Both the position numbers and the translations under genes were made by a program. A DNA stretch of 64,000 bases, taken from the NCBI RefSeq assembly GCF_011040385.1, contig NZ_JAAIKB010000008.1, positions 186,001 to 250,000 on the forward strand, written 5' to 3'. Below the pieces are notes generated by a model. It ran no database searches. It was not told where the DNA came from and was given only the letters and a program-made list of their open reading frames with translations. Position 1 is the first letter of the stretch. Each line of letters starts with the position of its first letter. This DNA comes from Falsiroseomonas algicola. GTDB taxonomy: Bacteria; Pseudomonadota; Alphaproteobacteria; Acetobacterales; Acetobacteraceae. Shown piece by piece: positions 1 to 9,177 of this stretch.

Positions 1-877
1 AGAGCCCCAGCACCACGCCGGGGAAGCGGTTCTTCTCCACATAGTCCCGGAGCCCCAGCATCATGGCGCGGTAGATCTGCTCCATGCGCGGCATGGCGGG
101 CGGCACGGCGTGCGGCGCGCAGGACCAGCCCTTGGGGCCGCGGGTCCATTCCGTGACCAGCACCTGCTCCGCGAACATCGGCATCTGCACGGCCAGGCTG
201 CGGTCGGCGTTGAGCACGAAGGACGCGCCCTCGAACACCAGCTCGTCCTGGCCGCAGATCTGGTTCAGGAAGACGAAGGGCAGGCCCGTCTCCACCACGC
301 GGGCGACGGCGAGCTGCACGCGCGTGTCCTGCTTCTCGGCCTCGAAAGGCGATCCGTTGATGCTGATCAGCATCTCCGCGCCGCTTTCCAGCAGCGTCTC
401 GCTGACCGCGGGGAACCACCAATCCTCGCAGATCATCAGGCCGAGGCGGACGCCGCGAAAGGCCACCGGGCCCGGCGCGGGGCCGGCCATGAAGACGCGC
501 TTGTCGTCGAAGACGCCGTAGTTCGGCAGCTCGTGCTTGGCGCGGCGGGCCAGGATGCGGCCGCCTTCGAGGACGAACAGCGCGTTGTGCAGACGGTCGC
601 CGTCCCGCCAGGGGCCGCCCACCACCACCCCCGGGCCGCCATCGGCGGTCTCGGCCGCCAACGCCTCGATCCGCTGCATGCAGGCCTCGACGAAGGCGGG
701 CTTGAGGACGAGGTCCTCCGGCGGGTAGCCGGCGATGGAGAATTCCGGCGTGACCAGCAGGTCCGCCCCCTGCGCCGCCGCTTCGGCGCGCGCGGCGCGG
801 ATGCGGTCCGCGTTCCGGTCGAGCGCCCCCTCATGCGGGTTGATCTGGGCGAGGGCGATGCGGAGGCGGTCGGTCAT
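1..877 (-). CDS. nadE: Glutamine-dependent NAD+ synthetase, N-terminal part (cut by window edge)
   Basis: This is the amidase (nitrilase-fold) half of the synthetase that makes NAD+ from deamido-NAD+, ATP and glutamine. The 292 visible residues start MTDRLRIALAQINP. They contain the glutaminase catalytic triad in context: Glu in TPEFSIAGYPPEDL, Lys in the KHELPNYGVFDD region and Cys in MICEDWWFP. The C-terminal ATP-dependent synthetase domain lies beyond position 1. The ATG at 875-877 is the natural start because the nitrilase fold begins within a few residues of it. The next gene on the same strand (EamA transporter) ends 31 bp upstream. Confidence 0.93.
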   Translation of the reverse strand, partial: MTDRLRIALAQINPHEGALDRNADRIRAARAEAAAQGADLLVTPEFSIAGYPPEDLVLKPAFVEACMQRIEALAAETADGGPGVVVGGPWRDGDRLHNALFVLEGGRILARRAKHELPNYGVFDDKRVFMAGPAPGPVAFRGVRLGLMICEDWWFPAVSETLLESGAEMLISINGSPFEAEKQDTRVQLAVARVVETGLPFVFLNQICGQDELVFEGASFVLNADRSLAVQMPMFAEQVLVTEWTRGPKGWSCAPHAVPPAMPRMEQIYRAMMLGLRDYVEKNRFPGVVLGL

Positions 878-908
878 GGGGGGAAGCTAGGGTTGAGCCT
901 GGGTGGGG

Positions 909-1814
909 TCAACGAGCGTGCCCGCCGGGGTTGGGTTGCAGCACCCCGATCACCATCCCCGCCGTCACCAGCGCCACGCCGGCCAGCGCCGCGGCCCCCA
1001 GCGGCTCCCACAGCAGCGGCCAGGCGGCCAGCGCCGCCATGCCGGGGACGAGGGAGGTGATGGTGGTGGTGCGCGGCGCCCCCAGCGCCGTCACCGCGCG
1101 GGTGAAGAGGAACCCCGCCACCAGCACCGCGAAGACGCCCTGGAACAGCAACTGGAAGCCGATGACGCCCCACGATGCCGCGTGCAGGTTGGACGGCAGG
1201 GCCAGCCACCAGACCGGCAGGTAGATCGGCCCGGCCCAGAGGGCGACCACCATCGTCCCCTCCACGGCCGAGATCCGCCAGCGCCTTATGGCCGTGGTGT
1301 AAATGGACCAGCAGAGGCTGCCGCAGAGGAACAACAGGTCGCCCCGCCAGGCGCCGGGATGGTCCCCGAAGGTGCCGATGGCCAGCAGCAGGATCCCCGT
1401 GGCGACGATGCCGAGCGAGGCGAAGCGCCGCCTGGTCCAGGCCTCGCCCAGCAGCCAGAAGCCGAGGGCCGCGGTGAAGAAGGGCAGCATCCCCGGCATC
1501 AGCACCCCCGCATGGGCCACGGGGGCGAAGCCGAAGGCGACATAGGCGGCGAGCGGGAAGCCGAAGGCGGCGGTGCCGAGGATGACGCCGAGCCGGATGC
1601 CCCGCAGCCGCGGCCAGCCCAGCACCGCCACCAGCGGGAGTGCCGCCAGGAAGGCGCCGGCATGGCGGAGCGCCGCCGCGTCCCAGGGCGTCAGGTCCTG
1701 CTTGGCGGAAAGCCGCGCCGTCAGCAGGAAGGCCACCCAGAGGAACAGCACGGCGAAGGCGCAGGCGTAGCCGATCCGGCGTTCCCGCCGGGCCTCTGGG
1801 GAGGAGACGTCCAT
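909..1814 (-). CDS. EamA/DMT-family membrane transporter
   Basis: A 301-residue protein with about ten hydrophobic helices arranged as two EamA repeats, the architecture of drug/metabolite exporters. The first helix begins near residue 15 after a short charged N-terminus (SPEARRERR), and the second repeat starts near residue 155 (GDLLFLCGSLCWSIYT). The length is normal for the family. The substrate cannot be read from the sequence; relatives export amino acids, sugars or other metabolites. It is followed 31 bp later by nadE on the same strand and diverges from the oxygenase gene at 1872. Confidence 0.85.
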   Translation of the reverse strand: MDVSSPEARRERRIGYACAFAVLFLWVAFLLTARLSAKQDLTPWDAAALRHAGAFLAALPLVAVLGWPRLRGIRLGVILGTAAFGFPLAAYVAFGFAPVAHAGVLMPGMLPFFTAALGFWLLGEAWTRRRFASLGIVATGILLLAIGTFGDHPGAWRGDLLFLCGSLCWSIYTTAIRRWRISAVEGTMVVALWAGPIYLPVWWLALPSNLHAASWGVIGFQLLFQGVFAVLVAGFLFTRAVTALGAPRTTTITSLVPGMAALAAWPLLWEPLGAAALAGVALVTAGMVIGVLQPNPGGHAR

Positions 1815-1871
1815 TCACGCCTTGTAGGCGGGTGTTCCCGCCCTGCCCATCGGGATGCGAGAATGGCAGCC

Positions 1872-2906
1872 ATGAGCGCGCCATCCCCCTTCCGTCCCGG
1901 CGATCTGCTGCCCCCCCTCGCCCTGCCGGATTCCGCCGGCCAGCCCTTCGACCTGGCCCAGCAGACCATCGCCGACCGCTACCGGGTGCTGCTGCTGGGG
2001 GAGGAGGCCGGGCGCCAGGCCGGCGATCCCGCCATCGCAAAAGCCGGGGCGGTGCCGATCGTGGTGCTGCCGCAGTCCCCGCCATCGAAGCTGGCCGCGT
2101 CCGGGCCGGTGCGGGTCTTCGACGCGGATCGGAAGCTGTTCCTGGGGCTCGGCCTGGCGGAGGGCGGCGTCGCGCTGGTGACGCCGCGCGGGCGGCTGGC
2201 CTATGCGGGTCAGGGCGGGGATGCGCTGGGGACGGCGCTGGCCCTGGTGCCGGCCCCTGCCCCGCCGGCACCGGTGCGGCGGGGGGGCGCGCCGGCGCTG
2301 ATCATCCCGGACATCCTGGAGCCCGACTTCATCGCGGCATTGCTGGCGCATTGGGAGAAGGGCGAGAAATCGCAGGATCGCGTCGCGTCCTCCGCCGGCG
2401 GCGCGGGCGCGGGCAAGGTCGCGAATATCAAGCGCCGCGCGGATGTCTTCCTCGACGACCGGACGCTCTACGAAGGCTTCCAGCGCCGGATCGAGCGTCG
2501 CGTGGTGCCGGAGATGTGGCGCGCCTACCGCTTCCGCGCGGCCAGCTTCGAGGTGCCGCGCATCGGCTGCTACGACAGCGCCAATGCCGGCGCCTTCGGC
2601 GCCCACCGCGACAACCGCACGCCCTACACGGCGCATCGCCGCTTCGCGATGAGCCTGAACCTGAACACGGGCGACTACGAGGGGGGCACGCTGCGCTTCG
2701 GGGAGTTCGGGCCGGAGGAATACGAGCCGGAAGCGGGTGGCGCCGTGATCTTCTGCTGCGACCTGCTGCATGAGGCGCTGCCGGTCACGAAAGGCCGGCG
2801 CTTCGCGATCTTCACCTTCTTCACGGATGCGGAAGGGGCGCAGCAGGAAAGGAAGCTGATGGCGGAGGCGAAGGCGCGGGGGCAGGGTGGGGTGACGCTG
2901 CGGTAG
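1872..2906 (+). CDS. Redoxin-like domain fused to a 2OG-Fe(II) (PKHD-type) oxygenase
   Basis: About 344 residues in two parts. Residues 1 to about 135 look like a degenerate peroxiredoxin/thioredoxin fold (start PFRPGDLLPPLALPDSAG) but have no cysteine where peroxiredoxins carry theirs. Residues from about 150 form a prolyl-hydroxylase-like 2-oxoglutarate oxygenase: the iron ligands HxD are in AHRDN, the distal His is in LLHEALPVTKGRR, and the following Arg would bind 2-oxoglutarate. The substrate is unknown. Two in-frame ATGs (1863 and 1872) are possible; I chose 1872, and neither has a strong ribosome site. The stop is followed by a two-hairpin repeat and then by convergent pncB. Confidence 0.8.
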   Translation: MSAPSPFRPGDLLPPLALPDSAGQPFDLAQQTIADRYRVLLLGEEAGRQAGDPAIAKAGAVPIVVLPQSPPSKLAASGPVRVFDADRKLFLGLGLAEGGVALVTPRGRLAYAGQGGDALGTALALVPAPAPPAPVRRGGAPALIIPDILEPDFIAALLAHWEKGEKSQDRVASSAGGAGAGKVANIKRRADVFLDDRTLYEGFQRRIERRVVPEMWRAYRFRAASFEVPRIGCYDSANAGAFGAHRDNRTPYTAHRRFAMSLNLNTGDYEGGTLRFGEFGPEEYEPEAGGAVIFCCDLLHEALPVTKGRRFAIFTFFTDAEGAQQERKLMAEAKARGQGGVTLR

Positions 2907-2909
2907 CCC

Positions 2910-2970
2910 GGGGGGAACGCTGTTCCCCCCGTACCCCCCATGCCAGGGCCGTGACGGCCCTGGACCGTCG
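2910..2970 (+). repeat. Two-hairpin intergenic element, copy A
   Basis: This lies between two converging stop codons. Hairpin 1 is 2910-2930, a 9-bp stem GGGGGGAAC with loop GCT. Hairpin 2 is 2943-2963, a 9-bp stem CCAGGGCCG with loop TGA. A conserved tail ACCGTCG follows at 2964-2970. Related copies are at 16039-16097, 56660-56718 and 61805-61866. The position suggests a bidirectional terminator or an mRNA 3'-end protector; that role is inferred. Confidence 0.85.
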
Positions 2971-2975
2971 TGAGG

Positions 2976-4157
2976 TCAGGCGTGGCCGTCGCCGTTGCGC
3001 TTGCGCGCACCATTGCGGCGCAGCAGGAATTCGCGGCCGACCTTCACCCGCGGCGCGCCGTCATATTCGACGATGTCGGCCGTGGCGTAGGTCTCGCTCC
3101 AGGCCTCCGGGATGAAGCTGCCGGTGCCGACCACGTCGATCGGGGCCTTGGCCTCCGCCACCACGCGGCACTTGCCGACGCCGAAGCCGGAGGAGACGAC
3201 GATCCGCACCTTGGGGTAGCCAGCCTCGTCCAGCGCCTCCCGCATCCGCCAGACCGCGGCGGCGGAAACGCCGGTGCCGACCAGGTGGCGCAACTCCGTC
3301 TCGCTGCGATAGCGCCGCACGGCCTGGGGGGCGTGACGTTCGAGGACGGCATAGCTCTCGCCGGGGTCCAGCCCCTCCAGGAACCGCCCGCCATGGGTGT
3401 CGAGCCGCACGGCGAGCCGCCCCGCCGCGGCCAGTTCGGGAAAGCGCGCGCAGACCGCGAGCGCATCCGTCACCTCCCGCCCGAAGTAGTCGACCAGCAC
3501 CGTCAGGTCGCTGTCCGGAAACGTCTCGTGGAACATCTCGGCCGCGCGCACGGTGGTGCCGGCATAGCCGATCAGGGCATGCGGCATGGTGCCGAGCCCC
3601 CGCGCCGCGCCGAACCAATGCGCCGTCGCGTCATTGGCATTGCCGATGAAGCCCTTGGCCCCTTCCCGCTTGGCGGCGTTGCTGCCGATGGCGGCCGCAT
3701 AGGCCATCATCTCCTGCATCTCCGCCCCCGCGCAGTGCCGAGCATCCATGGCGAGGAAGGGCACGCCCGGCAGTTCGAGGCACATCTGGTAGGCGTTATG
3801 CGCCGCGACGCAGGCGGCACCGAGCTTCTGCAGCAGCAGCGTCTCGAGGTCCGCGAGCTGTACGAAGGAGCCGGAGAGGTAGAAGATCGGGTCGCCCGCG
3901 CCGACCCAGTCACCCTCCCGGTGCATCAGCTCGATGTCGAAGCGGGTGCCGCGCGCCTGCGCCACCGCTTCCAGCCAGGCGGTGGCCAGGCGCGGGGCGG
4001 AGATCACCGGCCGCCGGAGGAACACCGCATAGGTGACGCGGCAATCCCCGAAGCGGGCGACGACGGCCTTGGTCCGGTTGAAATAGGTGTCGGTCCAGGC
4101 CTGGACGGCGTCCTCGGCCGGGGACGGGGTTTCCGCCCCCGGCTTGATCACGCTCAC
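2976..4157 (-). CDS. pncB: Nicotinate phosphoribosyltransferase
   Basis: A 393-residue enzyme that joins nicotinate to PRPP in the NAD salvage (Preiss-Handler) route. Family features include the N-terminal [11 protein letters not shown] segment, the conserved ARHCAGAEM region near the middle, and phosphate-binding glycine stretches such as VVSSGFGV followed by [11 protein letters not shown]. The start is a GTG whose bases overlap the TGA stop of the upstream DAHP synthase gene (GTGA), so the two are probably translationally coupled. With nadE at the left edge, this stretch has two NAD-related genes, though not in one operon. The C-terminus is basic ([14 protein letters not shown]). Confidence 0.88.
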   Translation of the reverse strand: MSVIKPGAETPSPAEDAVQAWTDTYFNRTKAVVARFGDCRVTYAVFLRRPVISAPRLATAWLEAVAQARGTRFDIELMHREGDWVGAGDPIFYLSGSFVQLADLETLLLQKLGAACVAAHNAYQMCLELPGVPFLAMDARHCAGAEMQEMMAYAAAIGSNAAKREGAKGFIGNANDATAHWFGAARGLGTMPHALIGYAGTTVRAAEMFHETFPDSDLTVLVDYFGREVTDALAVCARFPELAAAGRLAVRLDTHGGRFLEGLDPGESYAVLERHAPQAVRRYRSETELRHLVGTGVSAAAVWRMREALDEAGYPKVRIVVSSGFGVGKCRVVAEAKAPIDVVGTGSFIPEAWSETYATADIVEYDGAPRVKVGREFLLRRNGARKRNGDGHA

Positions 4158-5536
4158 TGCGCGGCCTTGGCCGGCAGGGTGGCGGTGCCGGGGCGCCGCG
4201 CCTTCAGCTCCTCCGCGATCAGGAAGGCCAGTTCCAGCGACTGCTCGGCGTTCAGGCGCGGGTCGCAGAAGGTGGCGTAGTTGGCGGAGAGGTCGGCCTC
4301 GGTCAGGCGATGCGCGCCGCCCAGGCACTCCGTCACGTTCTGGCCCGTCATCTCCACATGCACGCCGCCGGGCACCGTGCCCTCCGCCGCATGGCAGTCG
4401 AAGAAGCCGCGCACCTCGCCGAGGATGGCGTCGAAGCTCCGCGTCTTGTAGGCGCCGGCCTTCACGCCGTTGCCATGCATGGGATCGCAGAGCCAGACCA
4501 CGTTGCGGCCGGCCCGCTTCACCGCGCGCAGCAGGCCGGGCAGCTTGGCTTCCACCTTCTCCGCCCCCATGCGGGAGATGAGGGTGAGGCGCCCCTTCTC
4601 GTTCGCCGGGTTCAGGATCTCCGTGAGCTTCACCAGCTCATCGGCCTCCATGCTCGGCCCGACCTTCATGCCGATCGGGTTGGCGATGCCGCGCATGAAT
4701 TCGACATGCGCGCCATCCGGCTGCCGCGTGCGGTCGCCGATCCAGAGGAAGTGCGCGGAGCAGGCGAAATGCCGCCCCGGATGCGTGCTGGGCTGGCGGG
4801 TGAGCGATTCCTCGAAGGGCAGCAGCAGCGCTTCGTGGGAGGTATAGAATTCCGTCTCCCGCACCTGCGGCAGGTCGGACATCCCGCAGGCGCCCATGAA
4901 GCGCAGCGTCTCGTCGATCCGGTGCGCGAGGCCGGCGTAGCGGTCGGCCAGCGGGCTGCGCGCGGCGAAGTCGAGGTTCCAGCGATGGACCTCATGCAGG
5001 TCCGCATAGCCGCCGGTCGCGAAGGCGCGCAGCAGGTTCAGCGTCGCCGCCGACTGGAGATAGGCGAATTCCATGCGGCCGGGATCGGGCACGCGGGCCT
5101 CGGCCGTGAAGTCGGGGCCGTTGACGATGTCGCCGCGGTAGGAGGGCAGCGTGATGCCGTCCACCGTCTCCGTATCGCTGCTGCGCGGCTTGGCGAACTG
5201 CCCGGCCATGCGGCCGAGCTTCACCACAGGCAGGGAGGCGCCGAAGGTCAGCACCACCGCCATCTGCAGCAGCACCCGGAAGGTGTCGCGGATGTTGTTG
5301 GCGTGGAATTCCGCGAAGCTCTCCGCGCAATCGCCGCCCTGGAGGACGAAGGCGTTCCCATCGCCCGCACGCGCCAGCTGGGCCTTCAGCCGATCAGCCT
5401 CGCCTGCAAAAACGAGGGGGGGAAATCGCCGGACCTTCTCCTCCATGGCCTTCAGCCGGGCCTGGTCGGGATATTCCGGCACCTGCCGGATGGGCATCGC
5501 CCGCCAGCCGTCCGGGGTCCACGCGCGCGCACTCAT
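4154..5536 (-). CDS. aroF: Class II 3-deoxy-7-phosphoheptulonate synthase (DAHP synthase)
   Basis: About 460 residues, the size of plant/actinobacterial-type (class II) DAHP synthases. It condenses phosphoenolpyruvate and erythrose 4-phosphate, the first step of the shikimate pathway. Family motifs are plain: [11 protein letters not shown] for PEP binding, [38 protein letters not shown] and [15 protein letters not shown], including the metal-binding Cys, His, Glu and Asp positions. I chose the ATG giving [11 protein letters not shown]; a start five codons earlier is possible. It is cotranscribed with pncB (4-bp overlap). The gene symbol follows common usage for this class and is not certain. 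Confidence 0.92.
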   Translation of the reverse strand: MSARAWTPDGWRAMPIRQVPEYPDQARLKAMEEKVRRFPPLVFAGEADRLKAQLARAGDGNAFVLQGGDCAESFAEFHANNIRDTFRVLLQMAVVLTFGASLPVVKLGRMAGQFAKPRSSDTETVDGITLPSYRGDIVNGPDFTAEARVPDPGRMEFAYLQSAATLNLLRAFATGGYADLHEVHRWNLDFAARSPLADRYAGLAHRIDETLRFMGACGMSDLPQVRETEFYTSHEALLLPFEESLTRQPSTHPGRHFACSAHFLWIGDRTRQPDGAHVEFMRGIANPIGMKVGPSMEADELVKLTEILNPANEKGRLTLISRMGAEKVEAKLPGLLRAVKRAGRNVVWLCDPMHGNGVKAGAYKTRSFDAILGEVRGFFDCHAAEGTVPGGVHVEMTGQNVTECLGGAHRLTEADLSANYATFCDPRLNAEQSLELAFLIAEELKARRPGTATLPAKAAQ

Positions 5537-5598
5537 GTTCCTGGGCTCCACTCCGAACCAGGGACTGTAGCGGCAGCCCCGGCTTTCGCAAAACGTGA

Positions 5599-6975
5599 CT
5601 ACTCGGCCGCCGCCTTGACCCCGGCTTCGCGGGTGCGCGTGCGGAGCGTCACGAACTCCTCCGCCGCGGTCGGGTGGATGCCGATGGTGCGGTCGAAATC
5701 GGCCTTGGTCGCGCCCATGACCACCGCGATTCCAATGCCTTGCATGATCTCGGCGGCATCCTCCCCGATCATGTGCGCACCCAGCACCTTGTCCGTCCGC
5801 TGGCAGACGATGAGCTTCATGAGTGTCCGGCGGCCCTGGCGGCGGCTGATCGTGTGCCGCATGGGGGTGAAGCGGGTGACGTAGATGTCGACCGGGCCCT
5901 CGGCGGCGGCCTCGGCCTCCGAAAGGCCGACGGTGCCGATGGGGGGCGAGGTGAAGACGGCCGTCGGCACGTTGCGGTAGGAGGCGCGGCGGGGCTTGTT
6001 GCCGAACAGCGTATCCGCCAGCGCATGGCCGACCGCGGTCGCCATGGGGGTCAGGTTCACCCGGTCGATCACGTCGCCGATGGCGTAGATGTGCGGCTGG
6101 CTGGTCCGGTGGTCGTCATCGACGATGATGGCGCCGTCCTTGTCCACCGCCACCCCGGCCGCTTCCAGCCCGAGCTTCGCGGTGTAGGGCTTGCGGCCCG
6201 TGCAGAAGAACACCGCATCGGCTTCCCGCATCATGTTGTCGGCGGCGGTGACGATCACCTGGCCATCGACGCGGGCGAGCGAGGTCGGCGCGGCATTGGC
6301 GTTGAGGCGGATGCCCTGCGCCGTCATCGCCTCCACCAGCGCCTGGCGGATATCCTCGTCGAAGCCGCGCAGCGGCAGCGCCGCGCGGTACATGACATCG
6401 ACCTCCGCCCCCAGCCCCTTCAGGATGCAGGCGAATTCGAGGGCGATGTAGCCGCCGCCCACCACCACCACGCGCTTCGGCAGTTCGGGCAGGGTGAAGA
6501 GGTCGTCGGAGATCAGGCCGATCTCCGCGCCCTGGATGTCGGGCCGGACGGCCTGGCCGCCGGTCGCGATGACGATGCGCTCCGCCGTCACGCGCTGGTC
6601 GCCGACCTGGATGGTGTGGGCATCGACCAGCGTCGCGCGGGCGTTGAAGATGGTGGCGCCGGCGCCCTGCAGCAGCTTGTCGTAGATGCTGGACAGGCGC
6701 GCGACCTCCGCGTCCCGCGCCTGCGCCAGCTTCGCCCAGTCGTGCCCTTCGGTGGTGACGGACCAGCCGAAGGCGGCGGCGTCTTCCGCCCACATGCCGT
6801 ATTCCGCGGCGTTCACCATGATCTTCTTCGGCACGCAGCCGACATTGACGCAGGTGCCGCCCCAGAAGCGCTCCTCCGCGATCCCGACCCGCGCGCCATG
6901 GCCCGCCGAGATGCGCGCGCAGCGCACGCCGGCGGAGCCGCCGCCGATGACGAAGAGGTCGAAATCATAGGCCAT
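5599..6975 (-). CDS. gor: Glutathione-disulfide reductase
   Basis: A 458-residue FAD- and NADPH-dependent disulfide reductase that keeps glutathione reduced in the cytosol. It starts with the FAD dinucleotide fold ([13 protein letters not shown]). It has the redox-active pair in [13 protein letters not shown], a second Rossmann motif [13 protein letters not shown] for NADPH, the IYAIGDV FAD motif and the C-terminal active-site HPTAAEE with its His-Glu dyad. The short linker and these motifs favour glutathione reductase over lipoamide dehydrogenase. It is followed by pncB/aroF on the same strand. A small membrane protein gene ends 11 bp upstream and could be cotranscribed. Confidence 0.93.
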   Translation of the reverse strand: MAYDFDLFVIGGGSAGVRCARISAGHGARVGIAEERFWGGTCVNVGCVPKKIMVNAAEYGMWAEDAAAFGWSVTTEGHDWAKLAQARDAEVARLSSIYDKLLQGAGATIFNARATLVDAHTIQVGDQRVTAERIVIATGGQAVRPDIQGAEIGLISDDLFTLPELPKRVVVVGGGYIALEFACILKGLGAEVDVMYRAALPLRGFDEDIRQALVEAMTAQGIRLNANAAPTSLARVDGQVIVTAADNMMREADAVFFCTGRKPYTAKLGLEAAGVAVDKDGAIIVDDDHRTSQPHIYAIGDVIDRVNLTPMATAVGHALADTLFGNKPRRASYRNVPTAVFTSPPIGTVGLSEAEAAAEGPVDIYVTRFTPMRHTISRRQGRRTLMKLIVCQRTDKVLGAHMIGEDAAEIMQGIGIAVVMGATKADFDRTIGIHPTAAEEFVTLRTRTREAGVKAAAE

Positions 6976-6986
6976 GGGCGTGCCCT

Positions 6987-7628
6987 TCAGATGCCGGCGG
7001 GTGGCCCCGCGCTCGGCCCAGAGATGGCACTGTCCCGGCGCTTGATCCAGACCACCAGCATGGCCGCGCCGCCCGCCAGCATGAGCCAGGCAATCTGAGC
7101 GAAGGCGACCAGCATCAATCCAGGCAGCCCCGCCGAGGCACGGAACTTGAACCCGCCATCGGCCCGCAACCCGCCGGTATCGAGCGAGAGCGACCACAGG
7201 ACCGCCAGGCTGAACACCACGCCGAACAAGGCCATCGCCCAGGGCCTGATCCGCCGCGCCCATGTCTGGGGCGAGGTTGCCACGCTTTGGCGGAAGTTCA
7301 GCGCCGCCTTTGCAGGCTTGGCCGCCACCCGAGCGATGAACAGCAAGCCCAGCGCCAGACCCGAGAGATGGCCGACCGCCAGCAGGTGGGCATTCACCAT
7401 GCCCGGCACAGGATCGCCCTGCGCCGCATGCCCGGCCAGGATCACGGAGGCCAGGGGCAGCAATTCCTGGATCGCCGGCAGGCTCGGCGCCACCCAGGCG
7501 GCTGCCGCGCCCTCATGCACGAACCGCAGGAACGTCAGCGCCAGGCCATAGGGATAGGCCAGCAGCCCCACCAGCAGAAGCCAGCGCTGCGGCCCCGGCG
7601 GCAGCGCCGCGATCCAGTTCCGGATCAC
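6987..7628 (-). CDS. Hypothetical membrane protein, 213 residues
   Basis: I do not recognise the family. The protein has about five hydrophobic segments, near residues 15-35, 55-75, 80-100, 130-150 and 170-195. A central polar stretch (RVAAKPAKAALNFRQSVAT) ends in a basic patch (RRIRPW). The C-terminus is short and polar. A His pair in HLLAVGHLSGLALG falls at a helix start, but no catalytic motif is evident. It sits 13 bp from the succinate-semialdehyde dehydrogenase gene upstream and 11 bp from gor downstream, so it is probably in the same transcript. No function is proposed. Confidence 0.7.
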   Translation of the reverse strand: MIRNWIAALPPGPQRWLLLVGLLAYPYGLALTFLRFVHEGAAAAWVAPSLPAIQELLPLASVILAGHAAQGDPVPGMVNAHLLAVGHLSGLALGLLFIARVAAKPAKAALNFRQSVATSPQTWARRIRPWAMALFGVVFSLAVLWSLSLDTGGLRADGGFKFRASAGLPGLMLVAFAQIAWLMLAGGAAMLVVWIKRRDSAISGPSAGPPAGI

Positions 7629-7641
7629 GGCGCCCAGCCCC

Positions 7642-9120
7642 TCAGGTCCCGATGCCGCCGAGCGCGAGGTACTTGATCTCGAGGTAGTCCTCGATCCCGT
7701 ATTTGCTGCCCTCGCGCCCGAGGCCGCTCTGCTTCACGCCGCCGAAGGGTGCCACTTCGGTGGAGATGATGCCTTCATTGGCGCCGATGATGCCGGCCTC
7801 CAGCGCTTCCGAGACGCGGAAGATGCGGCCGATGTCGCGGGCATAGAAATAGGCGGCCAGGCCGAACTCGCTGTCATTGGCGAGCGCGATCGCCTCCTCC
7901 TCCGTCTTGAAGCGGAAGAGCGGTGCCACGGGGCCGAAGGTCTCCTCGCGGAAGACGATGGCCTCGGGGGGCACGTTGGCGAGGATTGTGGGCTCGAAGA
8001 AATTGCCGCCCTTCGCGTGGCGCTTGCCGCCGGTGACGATGGTGGCGCCCTTCGCGGTGGCGTCGGCGATGTGCTCCTCCACCTTCGCGACCGCATCGGC
8101 ATTGATCAGCGGGCCCTGGGTCACGCCGGCTTCCATGCCGTTGCCGACGCGCAGACCCTCGACCGCCGTCTTCAGCTTGGCCGCGAAGGCGTCATAGACG
8201 CCGTCCTGCACCAGGATGCGGTTGGCGCAGACGCAGGTCTGGCCGGTGTTGCGGTACTTCGACGCCATGGCGCCCTGCACCGCGGCATCGAGGTCGGCGT
8301 CGTCGAAGACGATGAAGGGCGCGTTGCCGCCGAGTTCCATCGAGGTCTTCTTGATGGTCGGCGCGCATTGCGCCAGCAGCTTGCGGCCGACTTCCGTGGA
8401 CCCGGTGAAGGACAGCTTGCGCACCAGCGGGTTGGAGGTCAGCTCGCCTCCCGTCTCGCCGGACGGGCCGGTGATGACGTTGCAGACGCCGGCCGGCATG
8501 CCCGCGCGTTCCGCCAGCACGGCCAGCGCCAGCGCCGAGAAGGGGGTCTGGGAGGCCGGGCGGATCACGCCGGTGCAGCCCGCGGCCCAGCCGGGGCCGG
8601 CCTTGCGGGTGATCATCGCGGCCGGGAAGTTCCAGGGGGTGATGGCGGCGAAGACGCCGATCGGCTCCTTCAGCACCAGCACGCGGCGGCCCTTCGCGTT
8701 CTGCGGGATGGTGTCGCCGTAGATCCGCTTCGCTTCCTCCGCGAACCATTCGATGAAGGAAGCGGCGTAGGCGACCTCCCCCTTCGCTTCCGCCAGCGGC
8801 TTGCCCTGCTCCGCCGTCATGATCGCGGCGAGGTCATCGGCATTGGCGAGCATCAGGTCGTTGAGCTTGCGGAGGATCGCGGCGCGTTCCTTGGCCAGCA
8901 TGGCGCGCCAGGCGCCGAGCGCGGCGGCGGCGGCATCGATGGCGCGGCGGGTCTCCGCGGCGCCCATGGCGGGGACATGGCCCACCACCTCCCCGGTCGC
9001 GGGGTTGCGCACCGCGATGGTCTTGCCGCTATCGGCCTGGACCCACTGCCCGCCGATGAGATTGGCCTGGCGGAACAGGTCGGGGTCCTTCAGCGGCAGG
9101 CTGGCTGTGACGTCGAGCAT
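7642..9120 (-). CDS. gabD: NAD(P)-dependent succinate-semialdehyde dehydrogenase
   Basis: A 492-residue aldehyde dehydrogenase of the GabD type, oxidising succinate semialdehyde to succinate in 4-aminobutyrate breakdown. It carries PWNFPAAMITRKAGP, the general-base Glu in MELGGNAPFIVFDDAD, the nucleophilic Cys in NTGQTCVCANR and the cofactor loop FTGSTEVGRKL. The C-terminal GVKQSGLGREGSKYG motif is typical of GabD. One oddity: the usual KPASQTPFSALAL segment reads RPASQTPFSALAL, so the Lys that normally contacts the cofactor ribose is Arg. The residues just before it (GPGWAAGCTGVI) also depart from the usual GPALAAGCT. Confidence 0.88.
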   Translation of the reverse strand: MLDVTASLPLKDPDLFRQANLIGGQWVQADSGKTIAVRNPATGEVVGHVPAMGAAETRRAIDAAAAALGAWRAMLAKERAAILRKLNDLMLANADDLAAIMTAEQGKPLAEAKGEVAYAASFIEWFAEEAKRIYGDTIPQNAKGRRVLVLKEPIGVFAAITPWNFPAAMITRKAGPGWAAGCTGVIRPASQTPFSALALAVLAERAGMPAGVCNVITGPSGETGGELTSNPLVRKLSFTGSTEVGRKLLAQCAPTIKKTSMELGGNAPFIVFDDADLDAAVQGAMASKYRNTGQTCVCANRILVQDGVYDAFAAKLKTAVEGLRVGNGMEAGVTQGPLINADAVAKVEEHIADATAKGATIVTGGKRHAKGGNFFEPTILANVPPEAIVFREETFGPVAPLFRFKTEEEAIALANDSEFGLAAYFYARDIGRIFRVSEALEAGIIGANEGIISTEVAPFGGVKQSGLGREGSKYGIEDYLEIKYLALGGIGT

Positions 9121-9177
9121 GGTGTGTTCCTTCGTCCCTTCCCCAAGCGCGTCAGATAGGCGCGGCGCCCTGCATTT

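Noticed and set aside
903-1871. Upstream extension of the oxygenase frame to give a larger protein
   Set aside because: It would run through the EamA transporter on the other strand with low-complexity sequence; the natural N-terminus is at 1863-1872.
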